NCBI RefSeq assembly: GCF_030272615.1 | Contig: NC_081414.1 | Location: forward strand, 817,076,396 to 817,140,395 | Length of the DNA stretch: 64,000 nucleotides | Reading direction: 5' to 3' | Source: Cryptomeria japonica | Lineage: Eukaryota > Streptophyta > Pinopsida > Cupressales > Cupressaceae | The notes under the pieces: generated by a model | Told to the model about the DNA's origin: nothing | The model's input: the letters and a program-made list of their open reading frames with translations, nothing else | The model's database searches: none | Translations under genes and position numbers: made by a program | Shown here: in pieces, positions 34,752 to 47,459 of the stretch | How positions within the stretch are numbered: position 1 is the stretch's first letter | Layout of the letters: the number at the start of each line of letters is the position of its first letter

Positions 34752-35308
34752 CCAAGTATCTTCATTCTCAATACTCTTTTCCAAATGCTAGTTTTAGCAA
34801 TTGCATTAATGTATGCTCTATTTCATGCTGGTATCCCTCGTGTAATTTTAATCATCAAACATCTTCTATGTTCACCAACAATAATGACATAACTCCTAAT
34901 TTCCATCTTTCCAATAGCACTTTGCCTAATCACACTGAAAGTGATTGGCCTGCTCAGTTATTTGACAATCCTGCTTGTGCAATGTCAACTACTTCTTGTG
35001 ATTCACTTGTATTAGATCCATTTATACCCAAAGTAAAAGAAGTTGCTACAGAGGTTACTTATCCAGGTATAGATTTATTGGATCAAATAGGCCAACAATA
35101 CTTTCTAGTTTCAAAACGTAGTAATCTTGATGAAGAAAGTGTAAACAACAATGTAACTCATATTAGCTCTTAGTGTATGCTCAATGCAACTACTTCTTCA
35201 AATAGTGCTAATATTGTTGCATCTAAAATTTCAACTGCAATTATACAAAATTTGGTAGACATGCAATTTGATTATGTATCCATCAACGAAATCACTAGTG
35301 TGACTTAA
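34752..35308 (+). pseudogene. AP2/ERF-like gene, 3' half after the E2 insertion
   Basis: Directly after E2 the frame used just before the insertion (13604-13642) continues without shift across the duplicated CCAAG. It reads a Ser/Asn-rich stretch, then LDPFIPKVKEVATEVTYPGI and YFLVSKRSNLDEESVNNN, up to a stop at 35171. Beyond it the same frame stays open to 35306 (NLVDMQFDYVSINEITSVT), so the first stop may be an acquired nonsense change. A Ser/Asn-rich, acidic C-terminal region is common in ERF activators. With the 5' half, the unbroken gene would have coded about 375 residues, plausible for the family. I infer one host gene split by E2. Confidence 0.72.
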
Positions 35309-36593
35309 AATCCATCTTGTGCTTGCATCTTTTATCTATATCGATTAGCTATAATAAGAGTACAAACCAATAGATTATGTCACCAAATATTTAGCTTCAT
35401 TGACATTGTTACAAAAATAACTAATTTACCAATAATTTTCTTTGGTAATGTATTGTAGAGATTGCAAAAATTGTTGATATGTTTGTTCTACCTGCTCTTG
35501 TGTGCTCTAAAGATGACATGTTCTTCAACATGATGAACATAATTGTTTTTTATTCAAAGATGAAGCGCATATCTAACAGTCACCATCTGGATACTTAAGA
35601 TTCCATTGAAAACAACTCTAGCCTCCATAATATTTTCACCAGAAAAGCGCCTAGTGGGGCTATCATAGAACAAACACACTGTGAAATTTGTTCCCATATT
35701 CTAACTAGGGTACAAAAACTAAAGACTAGACTACATAAAATATAACAAAGTATAGAGCTTGCAATGAAGCGTAATGGCAAGTTATGTAGAAGTTTCACAC
35801 CACCTTGTTGATTCTTTAGGGTGTTAAGCTAAAGAGATATGTGAAAAGCATTGGTAATCTAGGAAATTTTGAGAATATGTACAAGTTCGTCTTTAAGCAC
35901 TCTATAGTTTGCATAGCTACATTGAAAAGACCAAAATATTTTTTAATATTATTTCTATTTCAAGTTTCTTGCCTACATTTATTATTTTTTTCCTTTGTTC
36001 ATTTATCTTGTTCAATGATCCAATCTTTAGCTTCTACAAACTCTCATCTTCATGTTCTTAGAAATTTTAACCATTGTCAAATCAATGCATCTTAGCGGTC
36101 AATAAGTCATTATTTGGAAAGTCCACATGATATAGTACTTGACAATTACTAAGTTCCTAGTAAGTGAAGTATTTCTAGATATATGCTTAAATTGATGACC
36201 TTTTATAGCATATGTTTTGGAGCAGATCACATCAAGATGAGCAAATCATGCAACAGTACAAGTGACAATTTTTCCAGTGTGTATGACCACATGATCCATA
36301 TGGGATTTGCAATAGTCATACTTGAAATGGTTATACTTTATTGCATTGCTCATATTGGTCAAGAAGACCTCCCATTTTATAATACTAGCCATAACTAGCA
36401 TAATAGTAATTTGTTATTTGTTCGACGTTTGACTATTTTCAATATAAACCTGGCAATGTTATAAGTACTATGAAGATGATATTTTCAACAATGAAAATTG
36501 TAAAACAACTTTATAATAAACCTAACATACTATATAATCTATTATATTAGTTATTCCTACTTATAGCTTTATTCTATCTCATTCATTTACATT
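35309..36593. other. No gene recognised
   Basis: AT-rich flank between the ERF-like remnant and the Copia element. Several short ORFs (for example 36183-36398) have no recognisable domain. Confidence 0.5.
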
Positions 36594-37164
36594 TGTTAGA
36601 TTTTGCGAGAACTGAGAGCCGAACCAAGATATGATGTTAGTCATTGATCACATGCAACTCCAAGCAACAGATGATCGAAGATCAAAATAGCCAAATCAAG
36701 ATAAATCTAATATGAGAGAAAAATAGAGACAAAGAAGACAGTTTTGAGAAGACTCTCATCGAGCTATCACTAACTAGTGAAGGTGAGAATATAGTGCTTA
36801 TTATAAAGAAAAATAACAGCATATACATCCAAGGGGTGCATTAACTCCTATTCCCCATAAAAAGTGGGAGGTTTTACCTTCTTGGTAAATGCTAAAACAT
36901 GTGACATAACCTCCTTACATGAAGACATGAAAGGATTTCAGAAAGCTGGCACATAAGGCCAAAAGAGGGTGAGAAACCCAACTACCCCATTACCCACTTA
37001 GGAAATGATAAAATAGTGATTATGAGAGGTGGCACAAAAAGTCAAAAGAGGGTGTGTAACTCAACTACCCATGTGATGTGGAGAGTTACACATGTAGCTA
37101 AAGTATTTTGCCACGTATCCTCATATTAACCAGTCCTAATAACCTAAGCAAGCTTAAGCTAACA
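36594..37164 (-). repeat. Copia 3' LTR
   Basis: 571 bp. On the minus strand it starts TGTTAGCTTAAGC after the polypurine tract and ends CTAACA. Matches 44575-45141. Confidence 0.88.
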
Positions 37165-37176
37165 CCCCCCTTAAGT
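37165..37176 (-). other. Copia polypurine tract
   Basis: The minus strand reads ACTTAAGGGGGG immediately before the TGTTAG of the 3' LTR. Confidence 0.8.
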
Positions 37177-37366
37177 GTAGCTTAGGTGGGTGAAAAGATG
37201 GGTCCCAACAAATGAGGCCATGTTAGGTACTCATGTACATAGATATCCCCCCCAAAAGAAGAAGCCCCCTGATAAGAGGAATACCACCCCCCTAAATAGA
37301 GAGAGAAAGAATGAAGGAGAAAGAAGCCCCTCCTGAAGTAGATACCTGTCGCATCCCAAGCAAAGA

Positions 37367-38950
37367 TCACAAATGAAGGAACTTGATTTCAGTGAAGGGT
37401 TTGGTGAAGATGTCCACAGTCTGCTCCAATGTAGAACAATACTTAAGATCAATGATGACTTCTTGAATCAGCTCCCTTGTGTAGTGCATATGTATCTCAA
37501 TGTGTATCATCCTTTGGTGATGAACTAGATTTCTTGAGATCTGTATAGCACTTTGATTATCACAAAAGATGATGGTAGGCTTGCTGATTGGAATACCAAA
37601 CTCGGTGAGAATATTCTGAAGCCAAATAGCCTCAATGGTGGCATTAATTGCTCCATCGATACTCAACCTCTGTTGATGAAAGAGCAATTGCAGACTGCTT
37701 CTTGCTTGACCAACAAACTAGATTGGAACCAAGTGAGAAGCAATACCCTAAAGTAGACTTGCGATCTTGAGAATCACCTGCCCAATCTGAATTTGTATAT
37801 CCCACGAAGTCAATATCCACACCCACTGCATACTGAATTCCATAATTGTGAGTGCCCTGAATGTAGTGGAGAATCCACTTGGTTGCTTTCCAATGCAAAT
37901 CATGTGGCTCATGCATGAATATAGAGACCATGCCCACAATATATGAAATATCGGGTCTCATATGAGTCAAGTAGATGAGAATCCCAACAAGTTGTCAGTA
38001 TAAAGTGTCATCAACCAAGGGTGAAGAGAACTTAGCCTCAAGTTTGACACTTGACAAAAATGGAGTAGGTGCAAGTTTACAATCAGCCATGCAAAATTTG
38101 GAGAGCTTATCAAGTGCATACTTGGGTTGTCCAAGGAAGATACATGAAGAAGACTGAGTGATCTCAATCCCCAAAAAGTAATTCAAAATACCCAAGTATG
38201 ACATCATAAATCTATCATGTAGAGCATTTTTCATTGCCTTTATGGTGGATGAGTGACTCCCAATGATCAACAAGTCATCAATATAAAGAACCAAAAATGT
38301 GAGAGTATCATCCTACTGTAGAATGTATACGTTTGGATCAGAATGGCACCGAGTGAAATCAACTATCAGAAGGAATGAGTCCATCTTAGAATACCAAGAT
38401 TGAGGATCCTGTTTCAGGCCATAGGGAAACTTCCAAATTTGACACACAAGTGAAGGATCCTAAACAAACCCTTGTGGCTGCTCCATGCAGATGTCCTCTT
38501 GAAGGTCACCATGAAGAAATGCACTCTTCACATCCATCTGATGAACTTCCCAACAATGAGCTACAACTATAGAAAGGACAAGTTAGATGGAATTCATCTC
38601 AGCAACTGGAGCAAAAGTCTCATAGTAATCAACCCCTGGAACTTGGGAAAAACCTTTTTCTACCAAGTGAGCCTTATACTTATCAACTGACCCATCTGCT
38701 AAAAATTTTGTTTGATAGATCGACTTACATCAAACAAGTTTCCTTCCCTTAGGAAGAGGAACTATATCCCATGTGTGATTCCTTTCCAAGAAGTTAAACT
38801 CTTCTTGCATTACAACATCCCACTCTGGAACTTTTGAAGCTTCTCAAAAAGACTATGGATCAGAAGCTAAATCAATGAAGAGATTTGGAGCCTAATAAAA
38901 TTGTGAACTTGTTCTTCTAGTATCTGATGGATCACCAAGCCAATCTCCTA
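37367..38950 (-). pseudogene. Copia RT and RNase H remnant
   Basis: Minus strand. RT palm and connection are seen at about 38800-37970, including VLYIDDLLIIG (the YxDD box of Copia) and YFLGIEI. RNase H follows with TNSDWAGDSQDRKSTLGY and EAIWLQNILTEF, then FCDNQSAI and HIEIHMHYTREL near 37500. These are standard Copia motifs. Fossil. Confidence 0.9.
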
Positions 38951-40430
38951 CTGACTCAAATGTTTGTCAAGCCCAAAGAGGCATTGAGGCTGGAGAGTCT
39001 GGGGGAGAATCATCACTTCTAAATGATGACTATGAGAGGAATGTGAATCCTCATTACTACTATCACCATCTGAAGTGGAGGAAGAAGACTCCTCATCGGG
39101 ATTAGGAGGATTAAGATCCTCTGAATAACTGTCTTCATGATGCAATGTCTCCAATGTGATAGTGGATGGAGAAGTGGTATGAGAAGAACTATAAGTACTT
39201 TCCTCAAAATGAACACCCCTCTTAATGAACAACTCATGAGTAAAGGGATGGAGAAGTCTATACCCTTTGACATCATTTGGATACCCAACAAATATGCAAG
39301 GCTTTCTTTGTGAATCCATAGCCTTGTGTTTCTTTGTTGGAATATGGGCCCATGCACTTGAGAGAACCAAACACTCTAAAGTTCTTAACTGTGGGTTTTC
39401 GACCAGTTCATTCTTGAAAAGGAGTTAACCCCTTCACAACTTTGTAAGGAGCTCGGTTCTAGATTTAACACGCATAGTTGATAGCCTCTTCCTAGTACAG
39501 AGGTGCCAAAGACTTGGATTGAATCATACAATTTTTCATCTCCTTCAAAGACCTATTCTTGCATTCTCCAACACCATTCTGTTGAGGACTGTATGGAACT
39601 ATATGCTACATGTTGATATCTCCTGAAGCACAAAACTGTTCAAGTTGATTGTTAACATATTCACCCCCATTATCTATACGAAAAATCTTGATGAACTTCC
39701 TAGATTGTTTCTCTACAAAAGCTTTAAAATCTAGAAAATTCTCAAAGACTTCAGACTTTTGTTTTAAAAAGTAAACCCATGTATATCTAGAAAAGTCATC
39801 AATAAATGTCAAGACATATCTAGCTCTGCTGAAAGATGGTTGTGGAAATGGTCCTACAAAATCACTTTGTACCAACCCCAATAGTTGTGTATCTCTACAT
39901 GCTTTGCCTTTATCATACTTCTCCTTAGGATGCTTACCAAGAATACATCCCTGACAAACTCCATCAGAAAATCAAATAGAAGGCAACCTTGATACCATGT
40001 CCTGTTGACCGAGTTGCTGCAAGTAACTATAGTTCAAGTAGCCAAACTGTTGATGCCACAAATAAATCACCTCATTTGCATGAGTGAGTAAAATTGTTGA
40101 TGGAGAGTCAAGAACAAAGTGAGAAAATGGATATCATCTAGAATGATGGTCTACTTTTCCCATAACAATAGTAGACCCATTGTGCATTTCACTGATTACC
40201 ACTATATCTAGTATGAACTCAACTCGCTTGCGAGAACCAACATGAGTGATCTGATAAATAGATAGGAGATTAGTTGATAAAGATGGAACACAATGGACAT
40301 CTTGAAATGTTTCTTCGCCCACATCAATAGACCCTCTCCCATGCACTTCAAGAGGAGTGTCATCACCCATTAGTATGGTAGGCATAGAACATGACTTTAA
40401 AGAGGTGAAATCATATTCTAAAGAAGCCAT
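38951..40430 (-). pseudogene. Copia protease and integrase remnant
   Basis: Minus strand. The protease-like region lies at about 40430-40134 and the integrase core at about 39881-39606 (DFVGPFPQPS, FIDDFSRYTWVYFL, IDNGGEY). The C-terminal integrase block with KHKAMDSQRKPCIFVGYP is at about 39340, followed by the Ser/Asp-rich linker to RT. Fossil. Confidence 0.88.
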
Positions 40431-41450
40431 GTGGCGCGAAGCACTTGAGTCAATTATCCAAGAATTTGGTTGTGAAGCAATAACAACTAGGGTCTTACCC
40501 TTTCATTTCCCCTTACTCTTATCTATGTCCTTTGAAGATCCTTCTGATGAACTTTGTTTGACTAAATCGGGTACCTTGATATTATTTTTTTCAAGAAGAC
40601 GTGATAGGTGATAAATTTGTTTCTTTAAACACTTATGTTCATAATGACTAGGCCTCTTACAATAAGAACACTTGACCTTCTCCTTATTAGGTTGTTCACC
40701 TTTTGATGAAGAGGTATGATTATCTGCTTTTGAAGTAGCAAATTTCTTATCTTTCTTCTTCTCTCCTTGGTTCTTTTGTTTCTTATCTTGCTTACTAGAC
40801 CCTTTATGTGCTTTTGTGCCTTAATTTATAGCTAAAGCATGTGACTTAGAGGGTTTTATTTTACCCATTTGAACCAATCTGTCCTGCTCTCTAGTGAGTT
40901 TTGCAGCAAATTCATCTAGAGAAGGCATTTTGAATGTGGTACCTAGGACACATTTTGTAGCATAGAATGTAGAAAAAAATACTGAATAGTTAGGACCAAA
41001 CTTAGAAAGAATACTCAAGATCAGTTACTTATCATCTTTCTTAATTCCACACTGTTCCAACTGCAATCTTACAGATTTGTGAAGAAGTATTGTATAGTAT
41101 CAAAATTGGTTGGATTTAACCCTATGAGTTCATTCTCCAACTGATGACCTCTTAGCTCATCATGCTTACCAAAGAGGTTTTCCAAAGTGGTCCACACTAA
41201 ATTTGGTGTAGAGGTAGATTCAATGTAAAAAATAAGGTCAAGAGAGACTAACATACATAGAGTACCAAAAGCTTCATCACATTTATTAAACCATTTAATC
41301 TTTTATGCAACGTCTTGAGGTTTAGTTTCAAGTCCCATAGTAACACGATGATATCCATGTCTTTTCAGATATATTATCATATTAGATTTCCATTCAAAGT
41401 AATTATATGGTGTTAAAAGTGGAACTGTAGATGCATCCATGATAGCAGAA
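40431..41450 (-). pseudogene. Copia gag remnant
   Basis: Minus strand. Start near 41450 with STVPLLTPYNYFEWKSNMI, the usual Copia gag opening, then the UBN2-like core (FGKHDELRGHQLENELIGL near 41160) and a CCHC zinc knuckle near 40660. Fossil. Confidence 0.85.
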
Positions 41451-41807
41451 AAGAAGATTGTAAAGAATCAAGAAAAGTGCAATAAAGAAGACACAAGAGA
41501 CATCCCCCCTTTCCACTAGTCTTTGAAATCACCCCCACCCGCCACCCCCCTCCCAAATATTACAAGGTCGGCACTTTATAATTAGTGTGTTTACAAGGTC
41601 TTTTATCAAATTGCAATGCTTTTAAGGCTCCAATAGTCAAAAATAGAAATTTTCAATATAAATAATTTTGATACAAGATCTGAAAAAATTAGCCTTATAG
41701 CTACTCAACTCATCTCAATACCTTTCCAACAATAATTAGTTTTTGAAAAATAGAGTTGTGAGGTGAAAGATGTGACTTGTTCAAGGAAAAAAAAATACAA
41801 ATGATTT
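41451..41807 (-). other. Copia leader, part next to gag
   Basis: Non-coding. It contains a G-rich tract on the minus strand (41495-41560). The leader continues at 43909-44561 beyond the nested insert. Confidence 0.55.
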
Positions 41808-43908
41808 TGTTGGCAATTGACACTCTATTGGTTATGTTTCACTATGTTGTCATTGATGGCAAAATGATTTTGGGTTCCAGCTTCATATGGTGTACCGACA
41901 GACACTTCACTGACTCTACACCGGCACCAGCAGGATAGAAGATTTCTTTGGTCACTGGCAATGTAGGCTAACATGGTATAGTAAAGGCCATCGGTATTGG
42001 AGGCCGACACATCTTGGATCTAGCATCAACAACTTGTTTTAATTTTTATTCATTTATGTTATATGGTCGACATGTAATCTGATATTGTATATATCCTTGT
42101 AAGCCCACATAAGGCATAAATTTTGTTTAGGGTATATAGGGCAGATTGATTAGATCATTTTGATATAATATAGGATGGATATATGGATGTAATTTAATGT
42201 GAAATATATCAAAGAGATTATGTATGTGAGGAATTCATTGTAAGGGTTATTCCAGTACAAAGGTTTAGGGTTTTAACCGGAACATACAAAGCTTAAACTG
42301 AAACTGTATTCTAGCATAAAAGATGCTATCCTAGTAGTTCACTATTCCCCAGATTGTTGTCTGGTATGTTATGTAGTCGATGAGGCTCCTATTGTGATTG
42401 AGCAGTGTGCTCTAGGCTATAAGCCTTCCTACAAGTGTAGGTCCATCATATATTGTAATATCTTCTTCATTTGGCTAGTGAATTGATATTGTGGGTCACA
42501 AATCCCACCATGGTTTTTCCTCTTTGAGGTTTTTCATGTATAAATCTATGTTATGATTCTCATTTATATGTTTGGCTTATTGGTTGCATTACTTCTTTCA
42601 ATTCTGTTTATACTGGTATACTGGTTGGTGTATGAATGTTTTGTTAAGGCTAAAATATTTTATTCTAGTATAACACTGATTCACCCCCCCCCCCTCTCAG
42701 TGTTTTTGATTTCCAAAAGATTCAACCTGCAATATTTGATGAAAATGATGAATACTAAGAGGGGGGGGTGAATTAGTATGCCAAAAATTTCTGTACTTAG
42801 ACACTTAAATAGTCTGAAGATAGACCGGTAAAACAGTTTAACAAACAGACCGGTTATCACATATGCAAACCAAAATGCAAATAAAGCATTCACCCACAAA
42901 AGCAATACAACCATAACACAGGATATTTGACATGGAAACCCAACTGGGAAAAACCATGGTGAGATGGAACTCACAAGTCACTATTTGCATAATAGAAACC
43001 AGACCAATTAAGGTCTTACAATGTTCTTCACCAGAACAGATCCTATTAGGAATCTCAATCTCTGTTAGGAGATAAGTCCGATTAAAGACTACCTTGTTAG
43101 AGGATTTTAGATTCACAGAAGTGAACCACCTTGTTAGAGGATTTTACAATAGGCTTTTGGGCCTACCCAGTTAAGGGCTACAAACTTGTCAAAGATGTGA
43201 GTAATCAACAAGTGTTTGATCTATCTAATAGCACAAACTGCTTGGTTAGATCTAGTATAGCTCACTGCTAAGGCATTCCAGCATTACTTCAGTCTTCTCT
43301 ATCTCCCTCTCAGTTACAACTTGATCTTCTCAGATAAGATTGCTCTTACAATAACTCAACAACCACCTTAAACCCTAGTCACAACATAAACCCTTTCAGC
43401 AACAACCTAAAACCCTAGACATGATGTCCTTTTAAAGGAATCTAATTTCATGTCGGTCCAATAGGATTACATTACAATTTACTAGGTTCAATGAATCTAG
43501 ACATACTCAGTAACATGACACAAAAAACACCGTCAGTGTGTTGGCATCGTCAATCAATCGGTGGAATGGTAACTCATCACAAAATGCCAGTTGGTAACTC
43601 ATCACAGAGTATTACCGGTTCATACAAAATACCGGTTGCTGGTTTGACAAAAATGAAGACTGGTAAGAATGTGTTATGCCGCTTTGCTCCCTCGTACCGC
43701 TTGAGATCTACGAGCCGCTTGGGGTCGACATGCCGCTTCAGATTGGGAAACACATTCTGCAAAATCACCAATAGTCTAAAGACTAGAATACAACATACCG
43801 GTTGAAACAAATACCGGTTGAGCTCTAGCTCATACATATAAAGGGGATCTCAATACAAGTGTGTGTCCATCAATGGCAATCACAACATAAACATCAAAAA
43901 TGCCAACA
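41808..43908. mobile_element. Inverted pair of LTR-like repeats nested in the Copia leader
   Basis: The segment begins TGTTGGCA and ends with its exact complement TGCCAACA. The left arm (41808-42700, +) and right arm (42755-43908, read on -) are diverged relatives. Both start TGTTGGCA followed by a TTATGTT...CATTGATGG block. Both hold an ACCATGGTTTTTCC block near the far end and stop at a C-run preceded by ATTCA (42681-42700; complement at 42755-42772). Such starts, CCATGGTTTTTCC blocks and C-runs are seen in plant LTRs. The two may be solo LTRs of one family placed tail to tail, or a fold-back element. ACCGGT hexamers recur (42826-43815). No protein domain seen. Confidence 0.65.
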
Positions 43909-44561
43909 GAAAAAAGGAGGAATATTTCAATGAGACCTGCAATAATGGAAAGTGCTCATTTCCATCTTTCCGTCAAGTATTCATTTGCAAAATCCGACAC
44001 TCAAGGCAAAAGTTATGCAACTTTTAAGAAAGGTTGGTGAATTTGCTTGCTAGAAAAATGACTTAGGCCCTGTTCAAACTAGATTTTTCAAAAATTATTA
44101 ATTTTATGGGAAAATCATTAGAACCCAAAACTTTTTCGATGATGGGAAGAAAACCCAGAGATATTTTTTCCTGAAAATGAACGAAAGTTGGAAGACTAAA
44201 GCCGAAATGAAAATAGCTCCAGTAAAAATATTTCACTCTGATTTTTTTACTGCGTTCCAAACTTTGATTTTGGTTAAATAAAAGTCACTTTGACTTTCTC
44301 AAGGCTTCTAGACACTCTAGAAATTCTAAAGAAGCCTCCAATATTACCAAAATGTTGCATTCACCTAGATCTCAAAGGACACATATATAATAAACCGGAT
44401 TAATCTAGAAGCTATTTTGTTTTAAATTGTTTTGATTCTCCAGATCACACAAGAATGCAGGAGAAGAGCATACTTGGTTTTTAAGAAAAATATTAGTTAT
44501 CTAATAGTCTCAAATCTCTCAAATAAATCATAAAAAAACAATGAGCTTTACCAGACAACAT
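43909..44561 (-). other. Copia leader, part next to the primer site
   Basis: Non-coding sequence between the nested insert and the primer site. No ORF of interest. Confidence 0.5.
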
Positions 44562-44574
44562 GACTCTGATGCCA
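44562..44574 (-). other. Copia primer binding site
   Basis: The minus strand reads TGGCATCAGAGTC next to the 5' LTR. It matches the usual Copia site TGGTATCAGAGC for initiator tRNA-Met with few differences. Confidence 0.85.
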
Positions 44575-45141
44575 TATTAGATTCTGCGAGAATCGAGAAC
44601 TGAGCCAAGATCTGATGTCATTCATTGATTACATGCAACTCCAAGCAACAGGTGATCGAAGATCATGTAGTTGAATGAAGATAAATTTGATATGAGAGAA
44701 AAATAGAGACAAAGAAGAGAGTTTTGAGAAGACTCTCACCAAGCTATCACTGAGCTAGTGAAGGTAAGAATATAGTGCTCATTATATAGAAAAATAATAG
44801 CATATACATCCAAGGGGTGCATTAACTTCTATTCCCCATAAAAAGTGGGAGGTTTTACCCTCTTGGTAAATGCCAAAACATGTGGCATAACCTCCTTACA
44901 TGAAGACAGGAAAGGAGTTGAGAAAGTTGGCACATAAGGCCAAAAGAGGGTGAAAAAACCAACTACCCCATAACCCACTTAGGAAACGACAAAATAGTGG
45001 TTATGAGAGGTGGCACAACAAGCCAAAAGAGGGTATGTAACTCAACTAGACATGTGAGGTGGAGAGTCACACATGTAGCTGAAGTATTTCACCATGTGTC
45101 CTCATATTAACCACTCCTAATAACCTAAGCAAGCCTAAATA
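44575..45141 (-). repeat. Copia 5' LTR
   Basis: About 567 bp, matching 36594-37164 throughout, with both ends slightly eroded, so the outer end is uncertain by a few bases. Confidence 0.85.
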
Positions 45142-45395
45142 ATTTGTAGGAAAAATAAATACCCCCTAACATAAGGAAAATTAAAAAAAACTTACACTAA
45201 CAACATTGAGTTGTATCTCCTTTTCTTTTTTTATAAAATGTCATTCATTTACATTGATTTGTATCTCTATTTCTCTTTTATTAAATGAATTTGAAATTTG
45301 TAAAGATCATACATAGAGAATCTAATGTTTGCTAGTATCAAGTGCAAAATATTTTAACAAAATTGTGAATACGCTTTAGAAAATTAAGAAAAGCA

Positions 45396-45685
45396 ATGGA
45401 GAAGAGATATAGAGGTGTTAAAAAATATGAATCAAGCTGTTATGGTGGTCGTTATGGTGTTGAGATCATAGACCCAAAGTTGAAGAAACAAAAGTGGCTT
45501 GGAACTTTTGACACAATAAAAGAAGCAACCTATGCATATATTAAATGACTACTATATCAATTAGAGGCAACAATGCATACACAAACTTTGTGTATGCCAA
45601 CTCTAAATTACACGATCAATTATGCAAGATGCCTCAGATGGTCCACCTCAATAGGACTGAGGACAAACGAAGCCACACTAACTAG
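45396..45685 (+). pseudogene. Second AP2/ERF domain fragment
   Basis: The ATG at 45396 opens a frame with RYRGVKKYESS, RYGVEIIDPKLKK and WLGTFDTIKEATYAY, which stops at 45548. The rest of the AP2 domain follows in the next frame from 45545 (ISIRGNNAYTNFVY) and runs to a stop at 45685, so a one-base shift lies in the YAY/ISIRG part. An AP2 domain binds DNA in ERF factors; RGNNAYTNFVY recalls group VIII members such as ESR/LEP types. Only about 95 residues are visible, so it is a fragment. It differs from the AP2 copy at 13069 and is not a simple duplicate. It begins 254 bp from the Copia 5' LTR. Confidence 0.75.
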
Positions 45686-47459
45686 ATCTACAAAGAGATC
45701 CACCTCAATAGAGTCATTAATAGTAGATAGAACAACACACTCTATAGGAGCACAAATGTTGTTTAAAGTAGAAACAAACCCCTTACAAAATCCCATAAAC
45801 TAAGAACTTGACCATCAATCATAGCACATAGAGATCTTCTTTCAAACATAAGGGAACCTACCATCTGGAAGTCCTCCACTAGAGTGGGAAACCACATAGG
45901 GGAAACAAGGGTAAAAAATAACACATGTCTACTGAATGTAAAACCCTTAATTTACCATGAATAGGGTAGGAACAACCCCCACCCTTAACCAAAAAAGAAG
46001 CCCTTGAAGCAACTTTAGATTGTGCTCCACCAAGCTTCAGAAAGGCTCCAAAATGCATAGGCCAAAGAATCCATTAACAAAGAGAGCATCCATGATCAAG
46101 TAGGTAATGTGTAGAATGAATGATGCAACAGGTAGACCAGTCAGCAAGATGATGCAGGCATCCCCAATCCAATATGAACAAACAAAAAACATGATAGAGA
46201 AAGAAAAATCCCCCAAGCTCACCCATCCCTTGCACAAATCTCTGAGACAAAGAACCTAGGAGCTACCCAGCTAGGAGGAATAACCAACACTCCAGTGACG
46301 AACATGCACATGCACCACAACATCCGACAACACCAAAATCAAAAGAAGGGATTAAAAAAGAGATTAAAAATTAAATCCACACCAAATAGAGAGGGGAGTA
46401 GGCAATGACCAACAACAGACAAAGATCAGGTCATTAAGACCTAGATCCATCCATCCACACCTCATTCCTAACTATGGCAGGACCAAGCAGCCCATAGCCA
46501 ACGTCATCCTCCTCTCTATTACCATCCTTCTCATATGAATCCTCTACAATCTCACCTTCCCCTCCCAAAACCCTAGCACCTCTCTTCCTGCTCTTGCACC
46601 TCCTCTCAATCATTTGTATTTATACTTATAGTTCCTTAGAGGTGTGTTCATATATTCCAAGTGGGTAAAAGCATAAAACTATGTCATGTTTCACGCCAAC
46701 TTATCAGCACAAGTTAATGTAAGTAATTCTAACTAAAAATTAATTTTAATCAAACATATGGTCTATAGAGATTCATTATAGCTATCTTATATATGGGCCG
46801 CAACTTTTCTAGTTGAAATTGTCTACTAAATGTATATTTTATACCACTTTGGGTCTAATTACCAATTTTTTTCTGTTTGAAAAACTCGATGATGTTTCAA
46901 CAACTCATACTCTTATAAATAATAATTTTTTGAAATGTAAAAAATATCCTTTTATAGATCTATAAGTGAATCTTTTAATGTTTTAATTAGTTTGTATATT
47001 TTATTTTTTATTTTTATTGAGAGTAGGTCATCAACACTAAAGTATAAGGTTGATTAATTTGTAAAGGAAAAATACTAAAATTTATTTAATTTTTTTTAAA
47101 AGAATAAATGTACTAGAGAAAAGAGTCTATGTCAAGATGATATAATTCTTTTCTAATTTGGATAAATAATTAAGAAAAAACATGATTCCAAATGGAAAGA
47201 GTTATATTTTAGTACACGAAACTTTTCCAATTTATTGAAAAATATATAAACATAAAAAATAGTTAAAAATATATTTTTGCACTAAATTTTTAAGTTATCA
47301 ATATACACAAAAAAAATTGAAGAGAAAAAGGAAAAATTTACTATATAAAGTGTGACACCTCATGTAACTTTAATTTCAATATTTTATTAGCAACTAAATT
47401 ATAATGTTTACTTTATAAGAAAATATATTCAAATAGACATGTTGTATTGGACAATATTG
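45686..47459. other. No confident gene
   Basis: AT-rich with a more mixed stretch at 45840-46620. The minus strand there has a Lys/Arg- then Glu-rich open stretch (ERRCKSRKRGARVLGGEGE near 46600) that could be a transposon or LINE ORF1 remnant, but I cannot place it. Confidence 0.4.

Larger units (their letters stand above)
36594..45141 (-). mobile_element. Ty1/Copia LTR retrotransposon, minus orientation, 8.5 kb with nested insert
   Basis: LTR copies at 36594-37164 and 44575-45141 flank, read on the minus strand, an initiator-Met-type primer site, leader, gag, protease, integrase, RT and RNase H in the Copia order. The LTRs differ at roughly 9 percent of sites by eye, clearly older than E2 (about five times the LTR divergence). 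I could not find a convincing target duplication. The leader is enlarged by a 2.1-kb inverted repeat structure (41808-43908). The coding region is a fossil with more than ten breaks. Confidence 0.9.

Noticed and set aside
43491-43837. ORFs on both strands at 43.5-43.8 kb
   Set aside because: They lie within the right arm of the inverted LTR-like pair, overlap each other on opposite strands and show no domain.
36589-45146. Target site duplication of the Copia element
   Set aside because: ACATT on the left has no matching 5-mer on the right; the right LTR end is eroded, so I make no call.
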